64,000 nucleotides of DNA from Warburgia ugandensis (taxonomy: Eukaryota > Streptophyta > Magnoliopsida > Canellales > Canellaceae). A program made the translations under genes and the position numbers. Under the pieces are notes generated by a model. It ran no database searches. It was given only the letters and a program-made list of their open reading frames with translations, and had not been told where the DNA came from. The stretch covers positions 9,024,001-9,088,000 of the forward strand of contig CP141135.1 of NCBI GenBank assembly GCA_035236585.1. The letters are read 5' to 3'. Below, one piece after another: positions 37,001 to 51,651 of the stretch (within the stretch, counting starts at the first letter, position 1; every line of letters starts with the position of its first letter).

Positions 37001-40000
37001 CCTTTCCCCTTTTGTTTGAACTCCATTCGCTGAAGGAAATAGGCCTGACTGATTTGCTAAAGATATGTCAAAGACTGCCCTCTTTGTTGGATTTGACATG
37101 TCAAGAGATTTGACAAAATTCCATATGTTGAAACTATATTAAAATCTGGGGTACAAATGAAAAACTGAAAGTGACTACAATTTTCTTGCAGCAAACTCAA
37201 TGGGGACCTTAACTAGTATGAGGAAAATATAACCTCTGGAAATTGAGGACTTCAGACATTTGGCCCACAGAATGTCCTCAAGAAAGTTTTCTATTGAATA
37301 AGAATCAATTTGGAGTCAAATGTCAAGGTTACAGGGCTTTTGTGGGGAAGGAAAACAGCATATATTCCACTGCATCACATCAACATGACAGCATCAGTCC
37401 ATAAGTTGTTGATGTCGATCATTGTGGAGAACCCTCTGGCTGTTTCCATGGAAATGTTGGAAACCTGCAAGGGGTTTTATTTGGCAAAGGAGACAATATA
37501 ACTACTCTACCAAGTTTAAGTTGGTGGTTCTTGATCCCGTGACTAGAGAACAACTTGAGACCTCGTTTTCTTATGATGAGGTGGAGATGGCTGTTTTTGT
37601 GATGCAGGTGCATCAGGCCTATTGCTTGATGGTTTTGCATTTATTTCTTTCATAACGTAATGACTTAATGGAAGTGGACATCATGGAAGTCTTCATTGAG
37701 TTTCACGAAAGATCTAGAACTCAGTGGGAGAGTTGTTTTCATTCAATACTTCGATTCCCAACAACGAGATGAGAAATTGAAAGAGGAATGTGCTTATTGA
37801 TGTTACTTTTGTTCATCATATGGGACTTCCATTTTTTACATGAAAACTTTTGGTGGAGCTTTTTGTAACGAGAGGGAAAGTTGATGTTTTATGGAAGGAT
37901 GGACATCTGGTGAGATCTGGTGGATTGGCTATTCCTCAGTATGTCTGGATAGGGTTTGGGGAGAGATGGCAAAGATGGATGTGTGCTTATCTGTATTCCA
38001 CTTGGTACTCCATTTGGTCAATGGGATACCTAAAATCTCCCTTCATGGTTCAAGGGGCATGCACAAAGATGATCCATTGTCTCCTTTCTCTTTCGCTATC
38101 ATGGCTGAATCTTTGAGTTTGTTGGTGACCGTAACATGTGATATAGGTCTCAAAGTGCACTTTTCAAAATCATTACTTTCTAAGCCTTCTGTCACGCAAC
38201 TAGACTGTGCAAAAGTGGTTTTGCAATGTATGAAGCCACACTCGTCCAGCTTTGTGTACTTCTTTGGGGGCATTACAAATGTAGGTGCTGGACTGCTACT
38301 AGGATCATTGGCTGTGACATTGCTTCTTTGCCCAGACGGCCTGGACCTTATCTTCACGTTCAGTTGGTCATAGATAAATGCAGTAAATAGTTCTGGCAGG
38401 TTCAGACACATGCTTTCAGTACGAGGAACACACATTCTATTAATAATATTCCCTAAGGTGCCCTGTCAAAGACCTCCAAGCTATCCTACAAGTGCCTGCT
38501 TTTAATCTAACTATATTAGAGAAATTTTGGAGAACATTATTTTACAATAACTAGGGTAGCTGTTCTAGTAGTGAATATCACATGAGATTATTCTTGCAAA
38601 TGCAGGAACGTAAATAGATGAGGCATAACACAGTTATGGGGATGAACATGGCTTTACTTGAAAAGCAACTGTGAGGATGTGCTGATTCAGCTGTTATCTC
38701 TAGGATACATGGTGTTGATTGGGTACATGAAGTGTGCTATATAACTCTAGCGAGTCTAATTCTGTGACATGATATATGTATAATAGACATATTCAGACTT
38801 GGCATTTGTTTCGTGGTAAAAATTTGGGGTGGTTTGATGGGTCTTGATATACCATAATAGAAAATTGCCTTTTGTGTACCTTGCTGACAGCATTTGATGC
38901 CCAAAACTAGCTAGAATGGGCAACAAGCATATGAATGTAAACATGCCAAAATCATGAGAAGTAATCTGTATGTGATGCTCTTATGCACCATACAGTTTGA
39001 TGCATGTATTTCCCTGCATCATCAAAATGGTAGGTCTTCCTGGTCCAACTGCTTTTTTCATCGTCAAGTACTATTGAGCATGTTATGTTGAAGCCCACTG
39101 AATGAAAGTAAGCACTTGAAACATAGAAAAGAATACCCAAGAATCATGCTGCAACAGAGCTTATGAAAGGACTTAATGGATAGGATGAAACCATTTATCT
39201 TCCAAATTTTAATTATACTGTTTTGGTAGAATTGTTATGCTAAGGAGAATGATCCTAGATCGATCTTATCCATGTTTTTAAAGGCTGAAGCAGGAAGAAT
39301 TTTGGGAAAGCTATCTAGCTGCCTTGGGTATGTCATAAGGAAAGGCGATGTATCCTCAATACTGTAACTGTTCACAGATTGACCATAGTTATCACTGGGA
39401 ATGTGAAAGGACAAGGACTGATACTGAAAGGAGGGCTTGTATCAGTAGTTGCTAGATGTCATAAATGCCTTATTGATTTGCTTGACTTTGACAAATGTCC
39501 AGGTAAACCAATAAGAATGGTGACTTCAAGAATTGGCGTTTATATGGTTGACTTAAACAAGAATTGTCCAGGTAAAGGTGGGGAATCCTTAAAGAATATG
39601 ACTGGCTGGCAACCCAAGTTAGATAGAGTGCAAAACAGTTTTTAGAAGCAATTTGGTAGGGAAATTCTGCTAATATTGTCCAAATTTTGGATTTCTAAGA
39701 AGTTGCTAACGATAAAATGGGCAACATATAGGAATATGCATATTTCATCTTTCAGATTTGCTTCTTGTTAATCTTTGAATCATTAGAAAACATGAATGTT
39801 TGCTCTCAGTTGTGGAGATGCAGAGGAGAAGCTATTTCAAAGAAATGACTTGGTTTTCCTAACCCTAGATAGCAGTGTTCTTCTAATGATTTAGCCCTAT
39901 GCTTACAGTCTCCCAGTGAATAAGGGGAGCCTTGGTGTGACAGTATAGTCATTGTCGTGTGACCTGGAGGTCACAGGTTTGAGTGGTGGAAACAGCCTCT

Positions 40001-43000
40001 TGCAAAAATGCAAGGTAAGGTTGTCTCTTTGTGGTTCGCCCCTTCCCTAGACCCTGCATAGCAGGACCTTCGTGCACTGAGCTGCCCTTTTATTCTTACA
40101 GTCCCCCAGCAAAGAACTAGAACGTTTGTTTATTCTAATAACACATTGCTATTTTTAAACTAGAGTTTCATTGGTAGGTGTTCTCTTCTTTCTCATATCT
40201 GCATCGGACCAAGAAAATTTAGCAAACTTGTTTTGGATGGATGCAGAAAAAAATTAGATGCCTCTCGTTCCCTCAACCATTCTCACCTCCTGCTTTCTCC
40301 ATCAATTCTTGTGATTATAGTCATTGATTTTATCTTATGGCTCATGATTGAACTTCTAGAACTTCAGTTTATGTGGAAAAATTTCCCTCAGAATTTATCT
40401 CGGTTGAAGGTTTTAGTTTAAAGTTTAGATTACTTTGTCTGTCTTCTTGTTGCATGATATCATCCCCTTAAATCCTTTTGGGTAAGAGGGGATGTGAACC
40501 ATTTTGCACAATGATACATCAAAATCGATTTTTGGAACTCTTTCTACAATGTTCTTTTCTAGAAAAATGTACCAAAATTAATTGGGTTGCTGGTGGCTGT
40601 ACATATTTTTGGTAAACTACAAGATAAAATAAAGCAGCGAAAGTCAAGTGCATCATTTTCCAAACAGTTCCTTTCTGACATAACAAGTAGTGGTTTTCTC
40701 TACTGATGTTATTCTCTGTTCTTGTTCTTAGAGTGCCCTAAAGGATTGCCTTTTCTGCTCTGGTAGGCTAATCAACGTAATAAAAAAAATTTAATATGTG
40801 ATTTTGCATTGTTCACTAATACTTCTACTTGAAACTCCTAAAAGTGAACAACTGTAGCAAAGGATTTTTCTTAACTCAGAAGGACGATTTTCAGGTGATT
40901 TTCTGTGGTTTTGACCCTCTAGGAGGAATATGTTTGGGTATTGTGAAATGCACTCTGATGACTCAATATATTGCTATAATAAATGAAATGATATACAAGA
41001 AAGCATGAGTGTGAATGCATCTGTAAGCTTGTTAGCAACCTCAATTTGCTATACTGGCGACACAATTCACAATACCCAGCAAGTATGTTCGGTCATTTTC
41101 TCCATTGCCCATTGCTGCCAGTGAAGTGTGTCTACATTTATTAATACATGTGTTCAAGAGGTAGATTGTTCTGGTAGCATTTTAACTACTCAGGGCTTAA
41201 GTTGCCTTTCCGTTACCTAAGTACAACACCTCTGAATGTGCCAATTTTAAATATTTTGAGTTATTTAGAGGTCATATTGGAGTTGGAGAGGCATTTAATA
41301 AGAGGTTGTGGAGATTGTACTTTTATGCTGTTTATACTTGTGCTGAAGTTGCTGATTAGTATTACTTATATCACTTCTTGACTATATGTAAGCACATGAT
41401 CCAAGATGATGCAATGAGCACAAGTGCATCACCCGCACAATGAGCACAACTGTGTTACATATAACTAACTTAGCCATTGGTGCCTTTTAGAAGAGAAGAA
41501 CATCAGTTAAAACATTATCTAGAACAACTTGACAAAGAAGAAAACTGAGTTGACTTAGAGATCAATAATTGATAGCATCAATTTTTTCTTGAATCACGCA
41601 AGTCGTAAGAGTTCTGATGAATTTAGTAGGAAACCATTTATCAGCAGACGTCAACTTATCCAAAGCCTTATCAACTTGAACAAGTGAAGAATTGATTCGA
41701 GGAGATTTTGTACAGTTAACTGAAATGAAATGAAGTAGTGATGAACTTAGTTTTAATTGGCTTCTCTCAAAAGATTATTAAGGGAATATTTCTATCCGGT
41801 TGTCCATATAACATAACTAGGTGAACTTCAAACATTTTATCTCCTTGACTAGCACTTAACCTTAAATCACTTCTTTGAAGTTTTATCTGGAATAGCATGA
41901 GTTGGCTTCCTGTGTACAACCATATTGTGTATTGGAGCAACATAAAAATTGTATATCCTAATAAAAAAGGCTAATGACATCTTCCCAGGCAGAGTCACAG
42001 CATTAGGGACGGGTCACTTGTCTTTTTATCATGTTAAAGGCTTGTGATGAAGAAAGCTAAGCCATATGCCTAAATTTTTATATTGTTCTGTTTGAGAGGC
42101 TTCCATACTTTACAACTTGGCTAACTCATGATAGATGAGACACCATAACTTTTACACCTCTTCTGAATTACTTTACTGCTAGATTAGGAAAATCAGCAAA
42201 GCTTTGGCAGTAATCCAGGACCACTGGGTACAAATAGGATGAAAATAGCCAGCGATCAAAGCAGCCAACCGCCACCTCCACATCATAAAGGAATAGAGCA
42301 AGAAACAATAAACTGCCTGCTGAATAGCCCATCTTTGGCAATTGAGTCAACAGCAGTGTTTGATATGGTCTTATGTACTAACAGGAGAGATTGGAACTCC
42401 TCAATGGTTACCATTGCTTTGACAATGTCAACTATCTTAGGGGTCAGAATTCTTTGTCATAAAATGGATCACATTATTTGAGGTTCCATTCGTAATTAAG
42501 GGCTGGTGATGGGACTGAGCTCTGAAACTGATACTAACTTAGAGGACAAGAATCTCAAATTCATTAGTTTGTGATAGTTATCATCATAATCAAAGCTTTA
42601 TCTTGATTAGGGGTCGACTACAAGAATCTTGTTTTTTTAATTCTCCTCTATCAAGGGTCATTGCTCATTTAGTACAAAAGTTTCTAAATCTTTTCTCACC
42701 ACTTCTGTCTATGTCCTTTTGGGCTTTCCCCTTGCCCTTTTAGATCTTTCAATTTGGATCGACTTGCTTCTTCTAACTAGTGCCATTATTGGTCTTTGTT
42801 GGACATACCCAAACCATTTAAATCTACTTGCCCTCATCTTGTTACCTATTGGTGTTATTCCTAAGTTTCCATCAATGTTTTCATTTCTAATTCTATCCTT
42901 TCTTGTCTTGCCACTCATCCATCTTAACATCCTCAGTTTGCCCTCGCTTATCCTATGCACATGTTGTTCCTTAACTATCCAACACTTTAATCCATAGAGC

Positions 43001-46000
43001 ATGGCTGGCCTTATAACCATCCTATAGAATTTTCCTTTCACTTTGAGTGGCACCCATCGATCATACAAAACTCTAGAGGTAGATCTCCATTTTTTCCAAC
43101 TTGCTTGGATTCTCTGGATAACATTCCTTTCAATCTCGCTGCTATTATGAATGATCTATCGCAAGTATTAAAAGTTGTGTTTTAGGGAACTTGCTTATCA
43201 ATTTTTACTAATGCTTCACTCCTACCCCTCTCCTTGCTAAAATTGCATTTTATATATTTTGTCTTAGTTCACTAATTTAAATTCCTTTAGACTCTATAGC
43301 ATCTTTCCACAACTCTAGCTTTGACCCTTGTTTTATCAATCAAAACTATGTCAGCTTCAAATAACATGTACTATGAAATCTCCTCATGCATATTTTTTTA
43401 TTAACTCATCCATAACTAAAGTAAAAAGGTACAAGCTCAGTGCTAATGAATCACTGGTCTCTCTATTAGTGGTCCTAGCATTTGTAACCGCTCCCTCATA
43501 TATGTCCTTAATTATGTCCATATAGCCATATGAAACCCTTTCTCACCCAACACGCACCATTTGAACTCTCTATAGGCCCTATTACAAGCTTTTTTAAGTC
43601 AATAAAGACCATGTAAAGGTCCTTGCTCCTCTCCCTGTACTTCTCCATCAATTGTCTTCCATCGTAGACTTTCCAGGCATGAAACCATTGGTTTTCCAAT
43701 ACACTCATCTTGTATCATAGCCTCTTTTTCAAAGTTTCATGATATCGCTCATAAGTTTGATCCCACAATAATTAGTGCAACTATAAATGTCTACTTTATT
43801 CTTATAAATTTGTACGATAGAGCTTCTCCTCCATTCATTTGGCATTTTCTTTCATTCTACAATTTTGTTAAACAACTTTGTCACCCAACCTACTCTAGTA
43901 TCTCCCATATGCTTCCAAACCTCTATTAGTTTACCATCGTTGCTTAGGGCCTTTCCTTGTTTCATCTTTTCTATGCCTCTTTCACTTTAGGTATCCTAAT
44001 CCTATGTTCGTTACCTGGGTTTGTGGTTCTTTCAATCTCTATATTCTCACGACATTTGTCATTTAGTAGTTTTTGAAAGTAACTTTTCCATCTATGATTG
44101 ATCTCATCATCTTTGACTAGTACCCTTTGGTACTCACTTTTAATGCATTTAACGTGGTCAAAGTCCTTACTCGTTTGTTCTCTTATTTTTGCAAGTTTGA
44201 ACACATCTTTTGACCTTCTCTTGGCCCTAATCTATTATAGAGATCATTGTAGGCCTTGAGTTTAGCTTCAGTCACTACTCTTTTAGCATTCTTATATTGC
44301 TCAAAATTTTTTGGTATTTTTTCGTCCCCTGCCATGTTTTAGAACACACCCATTTCTCTTTAAATACTTTTTGCACATTTTTACTCCATGATCAAGTTTC
44401 CTTTGCTGGTTGCCTTTTACCTTTAGATACTCCTAGAATATCTTTTTCCGCTTTCATAATGGACTCGGCCTTATCAATCCACATGGTGTTTTTGTTTTAT
44501 TGTTCCACTTTCCTTTTGCCATCAACTTGTTTGTGAATGATGTTCTCCTCTCCTTTTAAGTTCTATCACTTAGTTTTTGGACACTTATTAAGTTCATTTC
44601 CTTTCTTTCATCTCTTAACGTAAGTATTAATTACCATTAACCTATATTGTGTGGTTAAACTGCAATTCTTATATATTGATCTTTTGGTATTTCTAAGCAA
44701 AAAGAAGTCTATTTGGCTTTTTTATGATCCAACTTTAAATGTTATTAAGTATTCATCCCTCTTCCTAAAGTATGTGTTTGCTAGAGGTAGGTTATATGCC
44801 AACGCAAAATCGAGGATAGCTTCTTTCATCTCATTTCTTTCTCCAATGCCGTACCTTCCATGTACCTTATTATAACCATTTAAGTCTGCTCCTATAAATA
44901 TCGCCTTTGTGTTGAAAATTTCTTGCATTACACTCTCTATATATTTCCAGAACTGTCTCTTGATTCTATCTTCTAACCCTACTTGTAGGGCATATACACT
45001 TATAACATTTATGATCATCTCTCCCAAGAGAAGTTTTATTAGTAAAATTTTATTACTGGTTCTTCTAATGTCTAAAACTTTAATTCTTTATCCATTATTA
45101 CCTCTGCGTCATTTCTATTAGTCCTTTCCTATATACCAAAATTTATACTCATCATTTTCTCTAGTTTTAGTCCATTTCCACTTGGTTTCCTAGACACAAG
45201 CCATAATAACTCTTCCATGTTTCATCGAATCTACTGACTCTTGAACAAGTCTCTTCACCTGTGCACATCTAGAAGGCCACTCGAACCCCTGCCCACTTTC
45301 CACTGCATCTAGGATTCAATGTAGCACATTAGTTATGGGGGATGCCCTGGCAGCCTTTGCCTATTTCCCAAGGCATCCAAGCTTTGATGGAAAGTGTCTT
45401 TTTATGGGGAACACCCTAGGGCAGCCCCGCAGCCCCGGTGCACGAAGCTCCCGCCTATGCGGGGTCCGGGGAAGGGGTGGGCCATAATGGCCTAAAGTAG
45501 GCAGCCTTACCTTGCATTTTTGCAAGAGGCTGATTTCACGCCTTGAACCCGTGACCTCAAGGTCACATGACGACAAGTTTTACCGTTGCGCCAAGGCTCC
45601 CCTTCCATGGGGATGGGGAACACCCTAGCTTGAGGAAATTCCTTAAGCTTTAGATTCATGCTAAGGATTTCCTAAAGAATTTTATGCCAGTTGGCACCTA
45701 AGTAACCTTCCTCCTTTATCGAGGCTTGGGACCGGCTGCAATATCGTAAAACCACACAGGCGGAGTTATTAGTCTATGACACTAATAAGACAAAACATGG
45801 CTAACATAGCAGTCCTTGATGGTCCCTTGAAAACCACCCATGTCCTTCCAATTCACTTTACAACTGTCAAAGTTATGTTGATTTATGAGACAGAGACAGG
45901 GTCTCTTTAGTAGTAGATTCAAATTTATAGTTGGAGACACAAGTACCAGTGATTGGTTTCTTGATAACTGCCCAGCAGAGGATCTGACTGAGAAAGTGTC

Positions 46001-47484
46001 AGCACTGTAATAGGCCTACTCATATCCTGAAGCACACTGTGTTTCCAAATAAACTGTAAATGTTGTCAGTATTAGCCTCCTCTTATTTGCCTTCTTAAAA
46101 TGAAAAAAAACTGTTCCACCAACCCAACATAGCCTTCTATTCAAATGACCTATAGTTTGATCTTTTTGCTGATCGAATTAGTAAGTCTACAAGGGTGGCA
46201 CTAAAAACATGATCTTATAAGGTTGTAGTTGTTAACAAGATTCTTCCTAGATTTTGTGTCTTCCAACTTCCCATGTATTAAAGTTTTATTGCTGACAACA
46301 TCTTCCGAGGTGTTCTTCTTCTCATGCTATTGCAGCCAAGGAAAATGTTGAATTCATTGAAGATAGCCAAATTTTTGTAAGGACCATTGTGATATTAAAA
46401 TCATATCCAGTTTCAAAATCTGTTCTGGCCGACAATTTTTGATAAAATTCTCCAATTTTGAGCCCTCAATGGCATCTTCAGTCTAGGGGAGCCTTGGCAC
46501 ATTGGTAGAGTTGTTGTCATGTGAACTTGAGGTTATGGTTTTGAGGCGTGGAAACAGCCTCTTGCAAAAATGCAAGGTGAGGCTGCATACTATAGACCCT
46601 TATGGTTTGCCCCTTCCCCTTCGCCGGACCCCGGGGACTGGGCTGCCCTTTTTTATGACATCTTCAGTCTTAAAGAAGTTCTATTTCAGTCAACTTCTCC
46701 ATATGAGAGACTCAGTGTGGGTAATGGCTGATGTACCGATGGAAGCCAGTAGCTCTGTTTTGTTCTCTCTTCTTTTTTTTTTCTGTGCTAAACTACTATG
46801 CTGCACGCCATTAAGCTAGAGGGACATATGACAGAAACTACCTGATGACTCTGCACGTTCAAGTTACCACATCTGCACATGCAATCAAGAGCTTTTTGGA
46901 GACATCAAAATCAGTCATATGCTGAATGGTTCATATGATCATCTACTAGCTTCACCATTAATCCCCTTGTGTGTAGCTGTGGTTGGAAAACCCAAAGGAT
47001 TCTGAGTTGCAGAAATGCGTCCTTTTTACAAGCATCTTGTGAAGTTTGTTTTTAAACTTATGCTGGCTAACTACTGTCTTATCCATGAAGATGGTTTCAG
47101 AGATCCACATCACAAATAAGGTTTGTCTTCATGTACACGGGTCACTACATCTCATTAAAGCGCCACTAGGTAATTATCTCGATAGGCGGCCAGAACCTGC
47201 CTTTTAAACTGCCCAGAATCTTCCTTGTAATATATAGCTGCAGTTCTGGTCCCTTTACCATCAAATTTGCCGCTAATAACACACCTTTTAGTTCTAATGA
47301 AGTTCACACCACTGGCCAAGAAGCATGATTAGGAGTTTTATATCCTATTCCCTAAACTTGTCTGGAACATTAAATGAGCCGACTCACTAAGCAGAGTCTA
47401 TTGTGTTCCCAGATGCAAGGAAATTTTTTATTACTTCCTCCTCTAGATTTATTATGTTTGATTCAAAGTGCAACATCACACATC

Positions 47485-47555
<71 letters not shown>

Positions 47556-49676
47556 CGTCATCTCAGTTTGCCTGCCTTGAGATACTTGGATACTGATGTG
47601 GAAACGATCCCACTCCATAATACAGTAGATCTGCAGTTTCCTTAATGTTAACAAAAGTGGACGAGGGGACAAACTGAATCGCTGACTATAATGGAACTCA
47701 AAGTGTGCTGCCAACTAAAGCTTTTGATCCTTTGAATGGGTAGGTAATTTATTTTTGTGTCCCTTGCTGTCTTGGAAACATTTTTAGAACCCGTATACAA
47801 GCTGCTTATGGGAAGAACACTTTTTCTTGATTATACTAGTGATATAGCTTTACTAATCTTCTGTGTGGTTCATTTTGTGATGCCTTTTTGTGCTTTTAGG
47901 AGCTAATGTTTATAAGATAAATAACACTATGAAAACCATACAACTGCAGAAGCTGTTCCTCACATCTGGACAGTTTGTGGCTGTGACGAACTGACACCAA
48001 GTACATATCTAAGTTACATCATAATTGATCTGTTGCATGTGAGAGCATTGCGTTTTGTTTCTCTTATGCCTACTTAGTGAAGCAGTAGCTGGACCGTTTT
48101 ACATGAGCTAACTGGCTTTCTAGGGGTGTGTTTCTTATGTTTTGGGAGAATATCTTGATACATTTTCTAGACGTTGTCTGCTTTATTTGGAAGTAAATAT
48201 TTATTTGATAGTAATAGACTCAAGTCTGTAGAGGTTATTAGTGCTAGGTTTTAACAATTCCTGTGTCTGCTATTTGTGCTTCTGCTAGATATATATTATG
48301 ATTAAATAGTTAAATATTTGATCTCCTATTTAGCCTGGCAATGACAGTCTTACATGGTCAGACTAATTTGATCTTGCATGCATGATTTCTTTATTTTAAT
48401 GTTGGTTGCACTTGGGTCCAGTCACATAGAGGCCTATTTCTGTAATATCACATAATTAGGTTTGTAGATTTGACAGTGTCAACCGAAGCAAGCGTTCTTA
48501 TTGGTCACGCATCTTTGGTCTCTACATTGGCTATATCTGGCAGGTGGGACAGGTGCTTGGCGACTCCTTGTTACAGAAGTCTTCCTGAACAATTGAAATT
48601 TTGAAAAGATCCTGACATTTGGATGTCCTGAATTAAGCTTCAGCAACTTGCAAACAATCCAAAGCTCTAGTGTATTGTGAATCTACCAAATTAAGTACAA
48701 ATCTACCAATTAAAAAAGAAATTCATAAATAACTCATCATTTTCTCATAAGATACTTGTATATCTAGTTTAAAGTATTAAACGTAAAGGTGGAATTCACA
48801 TCCTAATCAAGTTTTTCTCAAGATCTTTCCATAACTTTTGCTGAAAGTTACTCCAGTTCTCTGAACATTTGCCTGCAAATTTATCCCAAATCTAAATTTT
48901 GTTGACTACCTTTAGACTTCTCCAGTCAATTCATCTTTCGTGGACTGGGAAGCTGGAAGATTCTTCTTGATCATTCATCATGTAGTAGTTCTCCACTACT
49001 CTCTAACTTAATCAGGATTACTAAGAGACTTTTAAAGGGTTAACCTGGATTACTAGGAGACTCTTAAAGGGTATCACTGTTCTGGATCTCTAACTAATAT
49101 TGTCTGAGTTACCGGTTATATTTTGACCATGATGTTTTTTAGCTTAGAAATGTGCTTGTATATTTTCTGTGGTACCTCTTAATAGATTTTATTTGTTAAA
49201 TGTATATTCTCATAGGATGCACGTTCTCGTGCACTTTGTTTTAATCTCCCCTCAAAACATTGATGTATTGTTGCAGCTAAATGATTTTCCTTCTGATGTG
49301 ATGCATAGAGTAAATTAGATAGTAACTGATGTTCTCATAAGAAAGTTGGCTCCAAGCTAAATGATCTCCATGGCTTTCAATTACACCACAATTACCTGCC
49401 CACCCACGCCTCCACTCTATCTCTGTGTATTACGTCATCATCATCATTAAATCCTTATCCTAATTAGGGGTCGGCTACTTGAATCTTGTTCCTCTATTCA
49501 CCTCTATCAAGTGTCATTGTTTCATTAAGTCCTAGAGTTTTTAAATCTTTTCTCTCCACTTCTAAGCACGTTCTTCTGGGCCTTCCTCTTGCAGTTTTAG
49601 ATCCTTTGACTTGGATCGACTCACTCCTAATTGGTGCCGTTTTCGATCTCAGTTGGACATGTCCAAACCAACTAAG

Positions 49677-49760
<84 letters not shown>

Positions 49761-51610
49761 ATTTATTGGCCTCTAATGTTTTCATTTTTAATTCCATCCT
49801 TTCTTGTATGCATCCTCATTCGGCTATGCTCATCCTATGTATATGCTATTCTTTCACTGCTCAATGCTCTGATCCATAGAGCATGGCTGGCTTATATCTG
49901 CCCTATAAAATTTTCCTTTAAGTTTGAGTGGAACCGGCCAATCACACAAACACCAGAGGCACATTTCCATTTGTTCCAACCTGCTTAGATTCTTTTGGTA
50001 ACATCCCTCTCAATCTCTCCTATCTCATGAACTATCAATCCCAAATATTAAAAGTGGTCTTTTAGGGTTACTTCTTAGTTATCAATCATTATTGGTGCTC
50101 TCATCCCACTTTCCCTTGCCAATTGCATTGTCTTAGTTCGGCTAATTTTGAATTCTTTAGCCTTTATAGCATCTCTTCACAGCTCTAGTTTTGTGTTTAC
50201 GCCCCCTCCCTTGTCTTATCAATCAAAATTATGTCATTTGCAAATAACAAGCACTACGGAATCTCCTCATGTAGATGTTTTGTTAACTCATCCATAGCTA
50301 ATGTGAAGAGGTATGGGCTCAATGTAGGTCTTTGGTCCAATCTTATGCTGATGGGGAAATCATCGGTCTCTCCATTAGTGATACAAACATTTGTTACTAT
50401 TCTTCCATGCAAGATCAAATTAGTCAATATTCTCTCTCTAAAGACTCTATTATAAGCTTTTTCTAAGTCAAAAAAGACCATGTAGAACCCCTCCTCTTCT
50501 CCCTACATTTCTTCACCAATTGTCTTAGGAGAAAAATAGCTTCCATGGTAGACCTCCCGAGCATGAAACTAAGCTGGTTTTCCAATACTCTCATCTTATG
50601 TCGTAGCCCCTTTTCGATCATTCTTTCCCAATGTTTCATGGTATGACTCATAAGTTTGCTCCTACGATAATTAGTATAACACTGTAAGTCTCCTTTATTC
50701 TTATAGATTGGTATGATAGAGCTTTTCCTCCATTCATCTAGCATTATTTTCTATTTTAGAATCTTGTTAAACAACTTTGTCAACAACCAAACTACGCCAG
50801 TATCTCCCATATTCCAAACCTCTATTAGTATACTGTTGCACCTCTGGGCCTTTTCTGATTTCATCTTTTTCAAGGCCTTTATCACTTTAGGTATTCTAAT
50901 CTTATTTGGGTTTATAGTTCTTTCAATTTCTACATTTTTAGGGCCATTGTCATTTAGTAATTTTTGAAAGTAACTTTTCCACTTTTGATTAATCTCGTCC
51001 TCTTTCACTAGCATCTGATGATCATAATTTTTAATACATTTAATGTGGTTTAGGTCTTTATTCTTTTGTTCTCTTGTTTTTGCAAGTTTGAACATATCTT
51101 TCTCACATTCTCCTTACCCTAATCTATTGTAGAAATCATCATATGCCTTGTGTTTAGCCTCACTTGCTATTCTTTTAGCAACCTTTTTAGTATTCTTATG
51201 TTGCTTCAAGTTTTCATTATTTTTAGTCCTCTGCCAGCTTTTATGCATAATTGTCTCTTTAATAACTTTTAACACTTTTTCACTCCACCATCAAGTTTTC
51301 TTTATTCGTTGCCTTTTGCCTTTAGATACTCCCAGAACATCTTTGGCCACTTTCTTAATGGACTTGACCATGTTAGTCCATATTTTGTTGACTTTTGTTT
51401 CATTTTTTCACTTTCCTTCTACCATCAACTTAGTTATGAATGGTGTTATCTTCTCTCTTTTTAAGTTCCACACTTAGTTTTTTTTTGGCGCTTATTATGC
51501 ACATTTCATTTCTTGTATCTCTTAATATACATATTCGTAACCATTAACGAATGTTGTGTGGTTACTCTCATCGGTGAATTCCTTATAATTCTATGTGTGT
51601 GTGTGTGTAG

Positions 51611-51651
<41 letters not shown>

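Noticed and set aside
37850-38373. Possible protein-coding exon within LARP1 intron 4
   Set aside because: The readable part matches an L1 reverse transcriptase block and shifts frame, so it is a LINE fossil, not an exon.
45480-45603. tRNA gene
   Set aside because: Boxes A and B are present but there is no cloverleaf or anticodon arm; they belong to the SINE head.
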